DNA of 64,000 nucleotides from Icerya purchasi (Eukaryota > Arthropoda > Insecta > Hemiptera > Monophlebidae). The stretch is taken from assembly GCA_039619475.1 (NCBI GenBank), contig CM077115.1, positions 103,476,393 through 103,540,392 on the forward strand, in the 5' to 3' direction. The stretch's first letter is position 1; each line of letters starts with the position of its first letter. This document shows, piece by piece, positions 51,101-60,538 of this stretch. The notes under the pieces were generated by a model. It did not search any database, was not told the DNA's origin, and worked only from the letters and a program-made list of their open reading frames with translations. Made by a program: the position numbers and the translations under genes.

Positions 51101-54100
51101 ATATTCCCCCCGTTCGTCCGCTGCGATTATAAAGCATTTTCGTCGTCGCTAACCAACATTTTTCTAGCATACGCGAATTTCATTCGTCTTCCCACGATGT
51201 TTACGTAGGCTATGCCGGACATCGTTTTTAACTGGAATCTTAATCGCCTCTCTTTAGGTTGCCCGCAGAGCTAGTTTATGGCTTACCCCAAAATACGATT
51301 CGTTCGCGTTAAACATTTTTATTCGGTAATTTGACATAACGCTGTTGTTTCGTAATAATGATTATGAAAGTTGTTACCTTTTTTTTTTTTGTTTTTTTTT
51401 TTTTTTTACATTTAGCGATAAACGTGAATTCATGAAACGTGTATTATTTTACATAAAAAAGATAACAGTTATTTTCATAATGCACGAATGGAACTATTAT
51501 TATTACTTTTCCCCTTTCCCTATCTTTGAATAATTTGCAGGCTCGGTTAAGCTCGCTTGCGTATGGTGTATCTAGCAAACTGTGCACATCATTTATTTGC
51601 GATAATTTTTGTAGGGGAAAAACGAATTAATATCCGTCCTAGCTGGTGTTAGTTTGATTTATAACTTATGTGCATTATGCTTTATATCGGTGTCATAAAA
51701 GTGCAAAGACCACGCGAAAAAACTGAGAAAAACAATGCCAAAAAAAATTCGTTGTAGTGCCCGAAAAAAAATTCAGGTTTTCCCGCGAATTTACAAATTA
51801 CCCTTCGTTAATTATTAGTCAGAATTTTTTAGCTTTCCGGATGTTCAAATATATATATATATATATGTATATAATTTGTCGTTCGGGTTTTTCTTTTCTG
51901 ATAATTGAATTAAAATTACTTTTGCTGTCAACTGCTCTAAAATGTGCATTTATATATACGGAGTATTTCGCTCCTTTATCGGTTAATTCATTTTTTTTTT
52001 TTTTTTTTACTGATAATTTTGACGAGCCGATCGATCAGGTTCAATAAGAAGGAATAAATAGTCTGAATAATCTGGGAGGAAAGAAAGGACAAAATAACAG
52101 ATTTAGGAGTGTAAAAAGCCCGAGCCTAAGCAAATGGGATTTTACAGAACCGCGCGCGCTCTACTGAAAGAGATGTGACACACTTAATATATACGTGATC
52201 TCAGCGATTCAAAAACAACTCTGCATCATTTGAATGAAGAGGACACAATTTGGAGACAAAGCCATCGAGAAGCGAAAGTGGGAGGAAGGCAATATGGCTT
52301 ACGAATGAAGGCGAAAATAGATATAACGAGAGAACTTTGAAAAGAAGGAAACAGAAGGAACCATGGATTTTGGAAGAAAGACTTGGACGGATAAAAAATT
52401 GTTCGGAAACGAAGAAGCATATACACAAGTCCGAAATGGATTAGAAAGTGGTAGGAGGTTAGGATTTTTTTTTTTTTGAAAAAGAAGCAGCAACCCGAGC
52501 AAGCGGAAAAAGATGCCCGAATGGGTCGGAAACCCGTATCGAATATCAACAGGAATCGCACGGAATGAATGAAAAATGAGAGACATGTATACGGAGAATA
52601 ATAAAGACGCATGAATGATTAGGAAGGAGAGAAATTTGAATACAGCTTATTTCGTAAAGACAATCTGCTCGGAAATAAATCGGAGTTTTGCGCCGTGAAA
52701 TCGGAATTTGAGCCATCAAAATTGGAGTTACATTTTTTTTTTTCTGTTTTTCTTTAAGAATAATTTGATTTTATCGATAACCTGATTTTTAAAAAAAATA
52801 TCAAACCAAGTGTCTTTATAAACCCAAAAGTTTAAAAAAAATATGGTCAGATAGCGCACGAAATTTTTTGTTTCCAGTCTACTACACTTCATCCGTACAT
52901 TGTATACAATTTCTTATTATTACATATTTAGGAATACGGTCTTGATGGCGCAGCTCTTACAGATTATCATAAATTGTCGCGGATATCATTTTGCAGTATA
53001 TTTAATGATGATTATAAAATTTTGAATTCTGCATTTTTATTTTTCTTGTCGTCAATTGGGAACAACAACGATGTTGACAGAGTAATCGGCTCAGTGACGA
53101 TGTTTCGTTCAAGGCGAATTCAGTTCAAATCCCAGTGCCACACATTGAAAAACTAAAAATTATCGCTTGCGTTGGACAAAGATGAGACAAACTCGAGTAA
53201 ATAAATAATTTAAAAAAAAAAAACAAAAAAACAACCGATACGTATTAATCCGTTTTGCTCTATTCCACCTCGATGGTAGTGACATTGGTATATACCGCTT
53301 TCAATTTAAGAATCTGGACGAAACAACATGATATCATTGTCGAACAGATTACGTTCTGTGTTGACTTTCAGTAGATAATTCATAACCTTAGAAGCATCGA
53401 TACTACATTCGCATGTTAAAGACGAGCCGTGGAGCCAATATAAAGGCGTAATAAACAATGCATATCAGCAGGTGTTACAAACAGCTGGACTCCAAATACA
53501 CGGTATCAGATATATCTCAGCGGTTGCCGAATTGAGTGGCCTTTAAGTTCCTTTATTTAAAACTTTTCTTACACGATTTTTCAATTTATCGTAATGAAGC
53601 GGTCAGTATTTCCAATATAACGTACTGTTCGTGTCACCTGAACGTTTTATTTCAGGCACGATACGATTTTTTTTTAAAATTTTATTTAAAATTCTACATT
53701 ATTGTCCTCGACAAGTATATGTTCTTTATCGTTATTTAGTACGGATAAAATGATTTTTTTTCGAAATTAAGCGGCCTTTTTTTCTCTTAATCTTACAGTA
53801 CGAGTAAGGAACTTTGAAAATGTTAAAAGCAGATACAATGTAATAATAATGGTAAACTATTTGATGTTTAATATAATTTAACATATTTCATTGGTAATAT
53901 TTGTTTTTTCAGGGACAAAATCCTGGGGGGGGGGGGGAGTTTCGACCGCCTCCCAAACCGTAAACAAAAAAAATATATATGTAATATAGGGTAGAGCGGG
54001 GGCTAGTTGAACATAGGGGTAAGTTGAGCAACTCGAAATATCTCGAAAACTACATATGTTTACTCGTCAAATGGCGAAAAGTAGCGGTCGTGGTAGAGGA

Positions 54101-55615
54101 ACTCATCACACATCAGACAGTAACGACTTTGACGTACATGCACGTTTTGTTTATTTTGATGACGAAAAAGTAAAAAATCAGTGTCGGTTCGTCTTCTGTA
54201 CGCGTTAATCCAAAAATTAAGTATGTGAAATGTTTTGTTTATGTTGATTATATTTTTTAATTTTTGATATTTGAAAAAAAAAAGTAAGTTCTGTTCCACT
54301 ATTATACCACTGAGAGATTATAAATCAAAAAGTTGATCGTAAAATAGCAATTTTATTACATGCCTAGTCGTTACATAGCTTAATTTTCTAATTGCTCAAC
54401 TTGCCTCATACGCTTGCTCAACTCAGCTTACCTACGGAGTAAGTTGAGTATGTCCGATTTGCTTTACTTAAACGGACTGTTGAAACTCTTATACCGGATT
54501 TCTGAGAGATCAATTTCTTAGGAAATTTTTAAGAAGAAATAAATTATTTATCCATCAGAATAATATCTTCAGGAGCTATGACCGATCAAGTGAAAAATTG
54601 CTCAACTAGCCCCGCTCTACCCTCCATCTCCTTTATCGTAGGTTGTTCCGTATTATAAAAAAAAAATATCCATTTTTGCCAGTTAATTACTTTTGTATTT
54701 TTTTAATCAAGATGTAAACACTGCAGCAGTAACTCATAAGACGAATAAAGCGGGAAAAAATACTTGTTAATTTTTTTTATTTTTAAGACTGCCTTAAAAT
54801 TTTTTGTAAATGTATTTAAAACACTTCCTCTTTGGCTGAAAGAAGAAAGGAAACGGAAGAAAAATATAAAAAGGAAAAAAGTGAATGAAAAAATAGTAGA
54901 TATAAAATAATAAAGGAAGCTACGGAGAGGAAGAAAACGAATTTTCTGTTCATACTGTCGATGATGGGCGTTCTTTTAATCTGTCACTCAATTTTAATAT
55001 TCAATTTGTTGTTACTCATTTAATATTTAAGCGGGGGGAGGGGGGATAATTTTGAAATTGGTAATGTTTTTCAACTCTCGTTTCAGTTTGAAATTTAAAA
55101 GAATTAAAAAATTGAGCTTTAAAATAGTCGCTAGCAACGAATAATTACAATAATAACAATAATAATAAGGAATAATAAGTTCCGACGTATAAAATTAATC
55201 ATTTCAAAATTTTCTATTGGATTATTTAGTGGTTTTCGACTTCTAGACCGTACTTTTAAACTTTTCAACTAAAACCCTTCCGAGTCAGTCGACTATTTAA
55301 ATACTTTGCAAAGTTGTTTAAATAAGCCTATGTCTGTGGCTCCAAGTTTTCTATTCGTAGAGGTTACACGAAAATGATTTTCCAAGTTCCGATTGCTCTG
55401 TACAGTTCGGAAGAAAGATGATTAAAGGAAATGAAAGTAACAGACAATCGTGTAGGATAGTCATTAATTAATTTATAAAGTTCGAACAGAAAAAAGGGAG
55501 ACGAAAAGATATTCTGAAAAGTTAAAGAATGGAAGGATAAAATAACATTAGGAGGATTTTTCGAATCAGGACTGAGAAAACGGTTAGATTAGAAGAGGAA
55601 GACTTGATAAAACAA

Positions 55616-55682
<67 letters not shown>

Positions 55683-55684
55683 GC

Positions 55685-55727
<43 letters not shown>

Positions 55728-57682
55728 GTTGTTATTATTATTATTATTATTATTGTTGTTATTATTATTATTATTAGCCACAAGAAATATCTGAGTATAT
55801 AATACATTACAATGCGGAAGAAAATTTCTTAAATTTAATTTTTAGCTCTGAAACCGAACAAAGAGATGATTAATAATAATGTCACCGAAAACAATACATA
55901 TAATAGTACTACAGCACTTCGTTGAAAGACCGAAAAGAATTGCTTAGAAAAGCTGACATATATGCACCCTTAAACTGTACATGTACAGCTTGTTTTATTT
56001 TTCTTTAATTAAATAAATAAACAGAGGAGCGCAACGATTAAAAATTACTATTAATAATATCAACTAGTCTTGATCTACTAATGCAGCGACGATACATCAT
56101 CGGTGATTAAAGTCATTAAAAACTGGGCGGTATTTTTGATTGTAATTTTAACGAGTACGCTAGAATGGGCTTTACTTTTCGATATTCTGGTTGGCTCATA
56201 CACCTGGTTGTAGTACCGTTATAACGCGTTGAATTTCAAAAGATCGCTACCAATCGAAAGAACTCTCTCTTCAACCTAAGAATGTTTAAACTGCCTCTTC
56301 TTTTCCTTCAATCCGTGAATAATGACGACTACTCAAAATTCAAAATTCCCCTTGCGTCTGGGTCCACTTTTTTTTCTCGCGCTGATGTATCAAGACCAAC
56401 ATAAAAATGATAATATGAAAGAATTTTAAACTCTCAATTATATTATCTGTCAGTAATACGGGGTTAATTAAACTTTTTTTCGGTTGATCTCTTGGCCGTT
56501 TTTGTAAATCTTTAATTTGTCACGGCACAAGCGTCACGCAAATTTTCAAACGAAATAAGCTTCCGCGAATAAGTCCGACTTTTTGGGGTCGGTCCCCATT
56601 AATTCTTCATCTTCAAGTACTTTGTCATATATAGTCTTCTGTTAGATTAATTTTTCGAATTTTTCAACGCTTTTTCGATTCACCCTCTTCTCTTGGCAAA
56701 AGCCGTTGTGATTGTCTTATCCAAGATCCCCCCCATTTTCATACTAAAATAGAACACAACATTTGTCAATAAAGTTTTAAATTGAACTCGACGTTCCCCA
56801 TTACTAATTCGATCATTGTTTAATAGTTATTTTCAGTTGCTAAAGTGTAATCGCTTCTATAACGACCGATAGACCAACACAAGAACGTGAAATGTTTGCT
56901 CTCTGCTTCAATCAATAATGTGGTAATGTAGCATATTTCCTTATAAATTTGGACACTTTTCGACTTGATTTCTAGTGCATTCCGATACGACTCATTCGCA
57001 AAAATTACATTTCAGTTCATATTACATACCCCCACATTGTTACCTCTCAATATCGAACTACAGTTATTATTCCGGGCCATTTAAATTACACGCTTCCTTT
57101 AATTCTAAATCAATTTTCTCGTCCGAATTGTGGTTTTTGCTAAAAAAGTGCTATCGTAATACGTAGGAAGTATGCGCGAGACTTAAAACTCCGGGCTTTA
57201 AATTCTATATTATTAACTACTTCGTGCAATCGTAATCGAGGTTGCAGCTTAGAAAATTTGTGTTTTTCCATACAAAAAAACCGTTGAAATCATAATCTCA
57301 ACTGTATGTTTACATTATTCGGAATTAATGTATTACAGTTTTTTATAGAAAAAATTCAACTATATTACTGCATCAGTGTTATACCGAACAATTCGAATGT
57401 ACTAATTACGTTATATTTATGATAAACGAAATCCCGAATTTGTATTTCATCGAACTGTGTAAAAAAAAAAAAGTGCTTCAAACGAACTCGCCGTTTGAGT
57501 TAAAAAAGATTTCGATTAGGACAAGCTCACGAACAGGTAATTATTGTAAAATGCGAGGCGACAGTTTCAGGCGGTGTAGAAAAATATCTCTTTACCTGCG
57601 AATTATTTTGACCATAAACAGCTAACTGAATCTGAGCAAATACTAAAAGGACAGCAACTGATTTGAAGTATTTCATCGTCAT
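27952..57682 (-). CDS. Odorant-binding protein gene, seven exons (long conserved OBP, Obp59a/Obp73a-like)
   Basis: Secreted insect odorant-binding protein, expected in sensory lymph or hemolymph as a carrier of small hydrophobic molecules. I assembled it by eye from seven minus-strand exons: 57682-57596, 46628-46526, 41636-41512, 38981-38946, 33847-33691, 30823-30759, 27972-27952. All have GT/AG borders and matching phases (0,1,0,0,1,0), giving about 197 residues. Residues 1-24 are a signal peptide. Cysteines fall at about 36, 53, 106, 110, 153, 175, 184 and 193. The CLLQC motif (C2-x3-C3) and C175-x8-C184 are the OBP hallmarks. The long stretch between the first cysteines and CLLQC matches the conserved long OBPs of the Obp59a/Obp73a type; I cannot choose between those two from memory. 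Drosophila Obp59a is linked to humidity sensing. Introns reach 11 kb and are full of transposons. Family assignment is confident; the last exon is less so. Confidence 0.88.
28786..29135 (+). mobile_element. LINE-S copy, 3' end, within OBP intron 6
   Basis: Plus-strand relic of the C-terminal tail (RFALSPSP-like, then NHIFFEC near 28872-28892, SFILSFPSSS near 28970, VASILDRLVI and a stop near 29057), followed by ttgttgggtcaatgccgctg and an A-rich tail. The flanks share aaaacgac (28781-28788 and after the tail near 29134), a likely short target duplication. Very close in sequence to the copy at 4197-4690. Confidence 0.8.
29136..30758. other. OBP intron 6 remainder
   Basis: AT-rich with an (AT)n array at 29461-29505. 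No exon recognised apart from the possible read-through end of exon 6 at 30705. Confidence 0.4.
29461..29505. repeat. (AT)n microsatellite
   Basis: About 45 bases of AT alternation. Confidence 0.9.
30759..30823 (-). CDS. OBP gene exon 6: C5-x8-C6
   Basis: 65 bp after acceptor tttttcag. It encodes DGGQSCDLAYEIFDCVSDK then IDK, with C5 and C6 separated by exactly eight residues as in classic OBPs. The donor AAG|gtatac is used in the preferred model. If it is not used, the frame reads through to a TGA at 30705, giving a 17-residue different tail (VYKQSH...). Both ends are possible; the spliced one gives an even number of cysteines. Confidence 0.8.
31346..31733 (+). repeat. Repeat family X, copy 1
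   Basis: About 365 bp starting attaattacaacgtaattc and ending aaaatggccgagtttatat, followed by (TA)n at 31705-31733. Contains internal subrepeats of the type tgtc-x-caattttatgtaa. Near-identical to copy 3 (63601-64000) and related to copy 2 (44579-44810), all in the same orientation. Preceded by CA/TA-rich simple sequence. The (TA)n end suggests a retroposon tail. It lies in OBP intron 5. Confidence 0.85.
31734..33690. other. OBP intron 5 remainder
   Basis: AT-rich; purine-rich plus strand around 32460-33250. No exon or known repeat recognised. Confidence 0.4.
33691..33847 (-). CDS. OBP gene exon 5: central helices and C4
   Basis: 157 bp, acceptor cattctatag|GTA, donor TTCG|gtaata. It encodes VDETGFPITEGLVRLYSEGV, then QDRNYFLATLTAVQQC carrying C4, then ...REQQPNKRF. 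It ends in phase 1; the split codon becomes Asp with exon 6. Without splicing the frame runs on about 18 codons to a stop, but would then lack C5 and C6. Confidence 0.88.
33848..34980. other. OBP intron 4, right-hand part before LINE-S
   Basis: Contains C and A homopolymer runs near 34005-34020 and 34083-34101 and an (AT)n array at 34501-34530. No coding seen. Confidence 0.4.
34981..35850 (+). mobile_element. LINE-S copy: RNase H region, degenerate
   Basis: Plus-strand broken frames show the RNase H start SAAKGSNGVGSAPFMSPLQL near 35141-35200 and FCSAFYAESVAILYD near 35235-35280, a C/T-rich stretch, and RLRFNRNLLGG near 35540, ending before an A run at 35849-35861. The catalytic first Asp has been lost. 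In intron 4 of the OBP gene, opposite to its transcription. Confidence 0.65.
35862..38945. other. OBP intron 4 remainder
   Basis: Mixed-composition DNA. A 111-codon frame at 37439-37774 has an internal repeat (SMEMKESMEIAQ) but no recognisable family. Nothing else supported. Confidence 0.4.
38946..38981 (-). CDS. OBP gene exon 4: 36-bp microexon with C2-x3-C3
   Basis: Twelve codons, CLLQCVYKKVKA, between acceptor gattccag and donor gtaagt, phase 0 at both ends. It holds both C2 and C3 of the OBP fold, including the invariant three-residue spacing. It joins exon 3 (...RRVAG) and exon 5 (VDETGFP...) without disturbing the frame. The identity is secure because the encoded motif is diagnostic. 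Confidence 0.88.
39067..39181. repeat. (ATT)n / (ACT)n trinucleotide array
   Basis: About 115 bases of att with four act interruptions in the first half. Close to exon 4 on its intron 3 side. Confidence 0.95.
39182..41511. other. OBP intron 3
   Basis: AT-rich. A minus-strand frame at 41036-40827 (69 codons) has no identifiable domain. No exon or known repeat recognised. Confidence 0.4.
41512..41636 (-). CDS. OBP gene exon 3: long C1-C2 linker with RSKR site
   Basis: 125 bp, acceptor gcttacag|AAG, donor GGA|gtaagt. It continues the reading frame (EALDVIGINTQDLDAIRQ...) and ends ...SNEERRVAG in phase 0, directly before CLLQC in exon 4. It contains no cysteine, so the C1-C2 interval is unusually long for an OBP. 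It includes IRSKREIAP, a four-residue basic motif of the furin type (R-x-K-R); whether it is cleaved is unknown. Confidence 0.87.
42113..42990 (-). mobile_element. LINE-S copy: RNase H to 3' end, degenerate
   Basis: Minus strand. RNase H piece VQIDFLWSPSH near 42780, ELADSLARSA near 42730-42700, then ICRLRLDHSRLRASSFRFF near 42480, LPTPYSASFILSLPSP at 42308-42260, and a poly(A) tail seen as T-rich DNA at 42113-42142. Several frameshifts. Sits in OBP intron 2 in the same orientation as the gene. Confidence 0.75.
42991..43699. other. OBP intron 2, unassigned
   Basis: Two overlapping open frames at 43105-43351 look somewhat codon-like but match no family I know. Nothing else seen. Confidence 0.35.
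43700..44330 (+). mobile_element. CR1/Jockey-like LINE fragment (end of RT and tail domain)
   Basis: Plus-strand frames read MNAIGKARKMLGLMLQSS near 43771-43825, then YASLLEFGSSIWNPTPANL and IERVQIKFIKYLYRF near 43860-43970, an R-rich SLEGRGRK near 44035, FLYNLLYGKINCPNVLEK near 44066-44120 and FARTQQCACSRL near 44173. The pattern LEYGSSIWNP...IERVQ..F.KY...YK..HG is typical of the CR1/Jockey-type RT thumb. Dead through stops and frameshifts. A GT-rich stretch and family X copy 2 follow. Confidence 0.62.
44579..44822 (+). repeat. Repeat family X, copy 2 (internally deleted)
   Basis: Begins attaattacaacgtaattcc and ends gaggccaaaatggctgag, then (TA)n. About 130 bases shorter than copies 1 and 3: it lacks most of the tgtcacaattttatg subrepeat block. 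It follows the CR1/Jockey-like LINE fragment (to about 44330) and a GT-rich spacer in the same orientation, so family X could be the 3' UTR and tail of that LINE. Confidence 0.82.
44823..46525. other. OBP intron 2 remainder with a small imperfect inverted repeat
   Basis: Contains an inverted repeat at 45683-45752: actattgctcagtt opposite aactgagtatgcaatagt, with an inner perfect tgctcagtt/aactgagca hairpin (45685-45707). No coding recognised. Confidence 0.5.
46526..46628 (-). CDS. OBP gene exon 2: first cysteines
   Basis: 103 bp, acceptor ttttcag|AGC, donor CAAG|gtacaa. It encodes 34 residues containing GQRCKAP and then KLERVISQCQEEIKSLLLQ, an amphipathic helix with two cysteines 17 residues apart. 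One of these is OBP C1; the other is an extra cysteine. It ends in phase 1, and the split codon is completed by exon 3 to give Glu. Confidence 0.88.
46629..49429. other. OBP intron 1, left part
   Basis: AT-rich. Compound AT/CA microsatellite at 47910-48016. A 117-codon minus-strand frame at 48745-48392 has no recognised domain and no ATG context; status unknown. Confidence 0.4.
47910..48016. repeat. Compound (AT)n / (GCACAC)n microsatellite
   Basis: (AT)n, then gtgtgcgcacgcacgcacac, a spacer, and (AT)n again. Confidence 0.85.
49430..50190 (-). mobile_element. LINE-S copy: RNase H to 3' end, degenerate
   Basis: Minus strand. Shows IVSDSLSVLLALSPPSLS near 50185-50130, IIDFLWVPEHIQALMET near 50055-50005 and LGLSAPFNASYVLSLPI near 49620-49570, ending in a T-rich tract at 49429-49436 and a diverged 3' motif. 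Same orientation as the host gene, in intron 1. Multiple stops. Confidence 0.75.
50191..52189. other. OBP intron 1, middle part
   Basis: A G+C-richer block at about 50520-50920 contains an 84-codon plus-strand frame without recognisable features. T runs at 51379-51408 and an (AT)n array at 51848-51866. No gene assigned. Confidence 0.35.
52190..52660 (-). mobile_element. Probable LINE-S remnant
   Basis: The minus strand is C/T-rich like other LINE-S copies and reads FHSFRAIPVDIRYGFPTHSGI near 52575-52515, resembling the SIQIDLLWIPSHAGIE segment of LINE-S RNase H, then RLLGLLLL. Downstream SFVSHIAFLPLSLL near 52310-52265 fits the tail loosely. Much decayed; no poly(A) tail identified. Confidence 0.4.
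53072..53234 (+). mobile_element. Probable tRNA-derived SINE
   Basis: Contains an A-box-like taatcggctcagtga at about 53083-53097 and a B-box-like agttcaaatccc at 53123-53133, about 40 bases apart as in tRNA genes. An unrelated AT-rich body and an A-rich tail (53212-53234) follow. The head does not fold as an intact tRNA, so a decayed SINE is the better call. Confidence 0.5.
53988..54623. mobile_element. 636-bp MITE with 25-27-bp terminal inverted repeats
   Basis: Left end agggtagagcgggggctagt (53988-) matches inverted right end actagccccgctctaccct (-54623); the shared TIR of about 25 bases includes gttgagca/tgctcaac. Several direct and inverted copies of aagttgag / ctcaactt lie inside (54018, 54398, 54420, 54450). 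No transposase. No target duplication could be read at the ends, so the superfamily is not assigned. Confidence 0.8.
54624..55615. other. OBP intron 1, unassigned
   Basis: AT-rich with G run at 55032-55045. No coding seen. Confidence 0.4.
55616..55776. repeat. (ATT)n trinucleotide array
   Basis: About 160 bases of att/tat with gct and gttgtt interruptions. It produces an artificial poly-Asn or poly-Ile frame on the minus strand that is not a gene. Confidence 0.95.
55777..57595. other. OBP intron 1, end nearest exon 1
   Basis: No exon or known repeat recognised. A stretch near 56580-56730 (tttttggggtcggtcccca) is somewhat G+C-rich but unassigned. Confidence 0.4.
57596..57682 (-). CDS. OBP gene exon 1: start codon and signal peptide
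   Basis: 29 codons beginning MTMKYFKS and followed by a hydrophobic core (VAVLLVFAQIQLAVYG), a typical secretory signal. It ends ...QNNSQ at CAG|gtaaag, phase 0, matching exon 2. A second in-frame ATG lies two codons downstream (57676) and could be the real start. The ATG is preceded by G+C-richer sequence without further in-frame coding, consistent with a 5' UTR. Confidence 0.85.
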
Positions 57683-58150
57683 CGTAACTAGCGAGAACAG
57701 TGTTGTTCTGTGAAAATACGTCGAAAAATCGCGAGTGACAACGAACCGACCTGGAACACGCGCTACTTTGTTCTTGAAGCTACTACCGGCAGATCAAGAC
57801 TGAAGAATCGCAGCTCTTTTGTCAACGGTGTAGACAACGAGAGACGCGCTGGAGACTAGACTGATCAGCCACTGTAGCGATAAGATCTTTGCGGATGATA
57901 GACGATCGAAGATTCTGCAACAGCTACTCGCAGAAGTCGTTCGTCATTAGCCGGTATATCACATAAATCGGTGAACTGGTGTCGACAACTGATAAAAGGT
58001 AACACGCCAGCTAATTAACTCGAACTCGACTTCTTCGGTGTAGACAATGCACGCCTTTTTTCGCTTTGTCACTCCGCTAACCTGCCACAAGTGGTGATTA
58101 AATCTGGAATTAGGGCACCGACTCGTCTCCTATCATTTTCAGACCCGTTT
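57683..58150 (-). promoter_or_regulatory. Upstream and 5' UTR region of the OBP gene
   Basis: G+C-richer stretch just upstream of the OBP start codon. On the minus strand it contains two arthropod-like initiator motifs (TCAGT), at about 57860-57864 and 57799-57803, either of which would give a 5' UTR of roughly 115-180 bases. No convincing TATA box is seen. Promoter role is inferred from position only. Confidence 0.35.
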
Positions 58151-60538
58151 TTAATATCGTACCGCTCTCCGTAATAATTCGCACACATACATACATACAT
58201 ATAAAATTTATACGTAATATTAACTTAATGAAAATAAATAAAAAAAGAAATTGGATTGTCAATTTACTTACAAATTAAGGAAATACCCTCGCGGAACTGT
58301 TGGCAGATCAGGAAATCGGCGACTGTTTACAATCGGATGGATTTCGTAATATTGAAAAAGGAAAATTATTAACAATTATTATCAGCTTTTTAAAAATGTC
58401 GAGATAAAATATATTAATGAAAGACTTATTACGAGTTCGAAGCTCAAAGCCCGTTGATATTTTAAACGAATGTAATTTTATCTGAAATAATTTTAGGGAC
58501 AATATTAAATATCGCAATCATTTTATTCATATTCTTTAACTAACCAAATTAATTCGTAAAATTAACTTTACTACTTGTATTTGCCACTAATTCGCATTAA
58601 TTGACATCATCGGTCGAAAAAGCCAAAGTTTATGCGGATTGAAACTCAAAAATAAATACTTGTATGTCTATGTGTGTGCGTGTGTATGTATATCATATAT
58701 ATATATATTTGTATAAATTTCTTTTCTTGTATCTGTTAAAGTAATAAGAAGAATATCGCTGTTTAATTTTTTTTCAATTATAATATTTTTTTTCTTGGAG
58801 CCAGCTTTCACTCACTCTACCATCTGCAATTTACTTATATATTAATTTTTCTTCGCTGCTGATGATGGAAACACTATGATCTTTTCCAAAACACAGAAGT
58901 ATATCTCAGTAGTGTAGAATATTTTTAATAATTTTTCTTTCATAGATCGATTAAACGTTTAGTAAAAGATATCGATTCAAGGAATATTCGAATTTAAACA
59001 AATTTACATCAGAAATAGCATGAAGTAGACAACGATTTAGCTAAAATTCGCCCTAGAGATTTTTTTGATAGATAGAAAATCGGGACAACTTTATCGGGGT
59101 GGAATTATTAATAACATTACAATGGCGAATAGATTATTAATTACCTTCGTGCCGAACTCAAGTCACTGTACTCAAGAACATATGTATATATGTATACATA
59201 TAATGTATCTAAAATCGCGTATCAGTACTATGGGAAAAGTCATTCATTTAAAAGTAAAAATGAATGGAGAAAGGAGCAGGTATTAGAATTTTCTGGAATA
59301 AAAGAACTGAAAGAAAGGTTTAAGTAATTTTAGGGGAAAAAAACAACATAAAAATGAAATAAAAAAAAAAATATACCGTATCGATCATATCGACGCAAAT
59401 TTCATCTAAAAAGAAAATTTCACCGTAATTTAATGATGTTTCGCTTAAGAAATAGGACACAAAAAAGCAACCTGTGCTAAATTCTCTCCACATCCCCGTT
59501 AAAGATCCTTAATACGTTGTGGACAGAGTTTGATTCTACAATCGCCGAATCGTACCAACGGTATTTCATTTTACTATTTATATGGAACAAATTTCTGTTA
59601 AAAAAAAAATTATTTACAATTAATGCGGGAAAATTCACTATTTTTGAATTTAAAGATGAAAATAGCGTCTAGAAAATATTCTCGTTAACTGCGTTAAAAT
59701 TTCTCCTACAAAAAAATCATTAAAAGTAAAACTCAGAACCGACAAAAAATACTCGGATAAAATTAAAATATAAAAAGCTAGAAGAAGAAAATTTATTTAA
59801 CGGACGATAGTGGACAAGCAAAGATATCGCAGTTAGTTCAAACATCAGCATGTATTTGAAAGAATTCAGAAATGAGATATCAAAATTTAGCGAAATGAAG
59901 TGAGAAGTTATAGGATACTCTTACAAAAACTAGGAATCAAAAGCGAATATATAAATACAGAGGGTTGCTCATTGGAAGAAGCTGATGTGGCATGACCGAT
60001 CGAGGAAAATAAAAAGCCCCTACGATATTCGGAACTTCAAGAATGTCGGTAAAGTTGATATGGGGATGAAAAAAAGGAAGTTTCGATATTATTATATTAC
60101 CGGGGTGATAACAGCTGAAGAAGAGAAAATATGCTCGATGATGGAAGTGAAAGAATGTGGTTAAGCAAATTTGAATATTTGGGTAAATTAAAAAAAGGGA
60201 ATAGTTAATGTAAGTGGAAATTATAGAGAAAATTCAGTGAAACCAAAAATGATAAATGAGAAAGTATGGGAATTTCTTTAAAAAGAGTAATTGCCTACGA
60301 AAAATAATAGCAGTGCCTGATTTTGGAAATAGTCTCCGCTTTATCGCGCTATAATCAAGACAGAAACGACGAAAGGACAACGACGTTCAGATTCATTTAG
60401 GATAACGTGAATAAGGAAAACTTCCGGATAATAGAAATGGGCAACTAAAGAAAAGGTTAAATGTTATTTTGAAGGTGATAGTTAGAGGTTAAAAAAACAA
60501 ATGAGGATTTTGATGGAAAGATAAAAAAAGATGGATAT
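58151..60538. other. Intergenic DNA upstream of the OBP gene
   Basis: AT-rich; small CATA and TA arrays at 58186-58200 and 58690-58710; purine-rich from about 59750. No gene seen. Confidence 0.4.

Noticed and set aside
53072..53140. Intact tRNA gene
   Set aside because: A- and B-box-like motifs occur, but acceptor and anticodon stems do not pair and a poly(A) tail follows, fitting a SINE better.
55584..55807. Minus-strand frames of poly-Asn or poly-Ile
   Set aside because: They are translations of the (ATT)n array, not genes.
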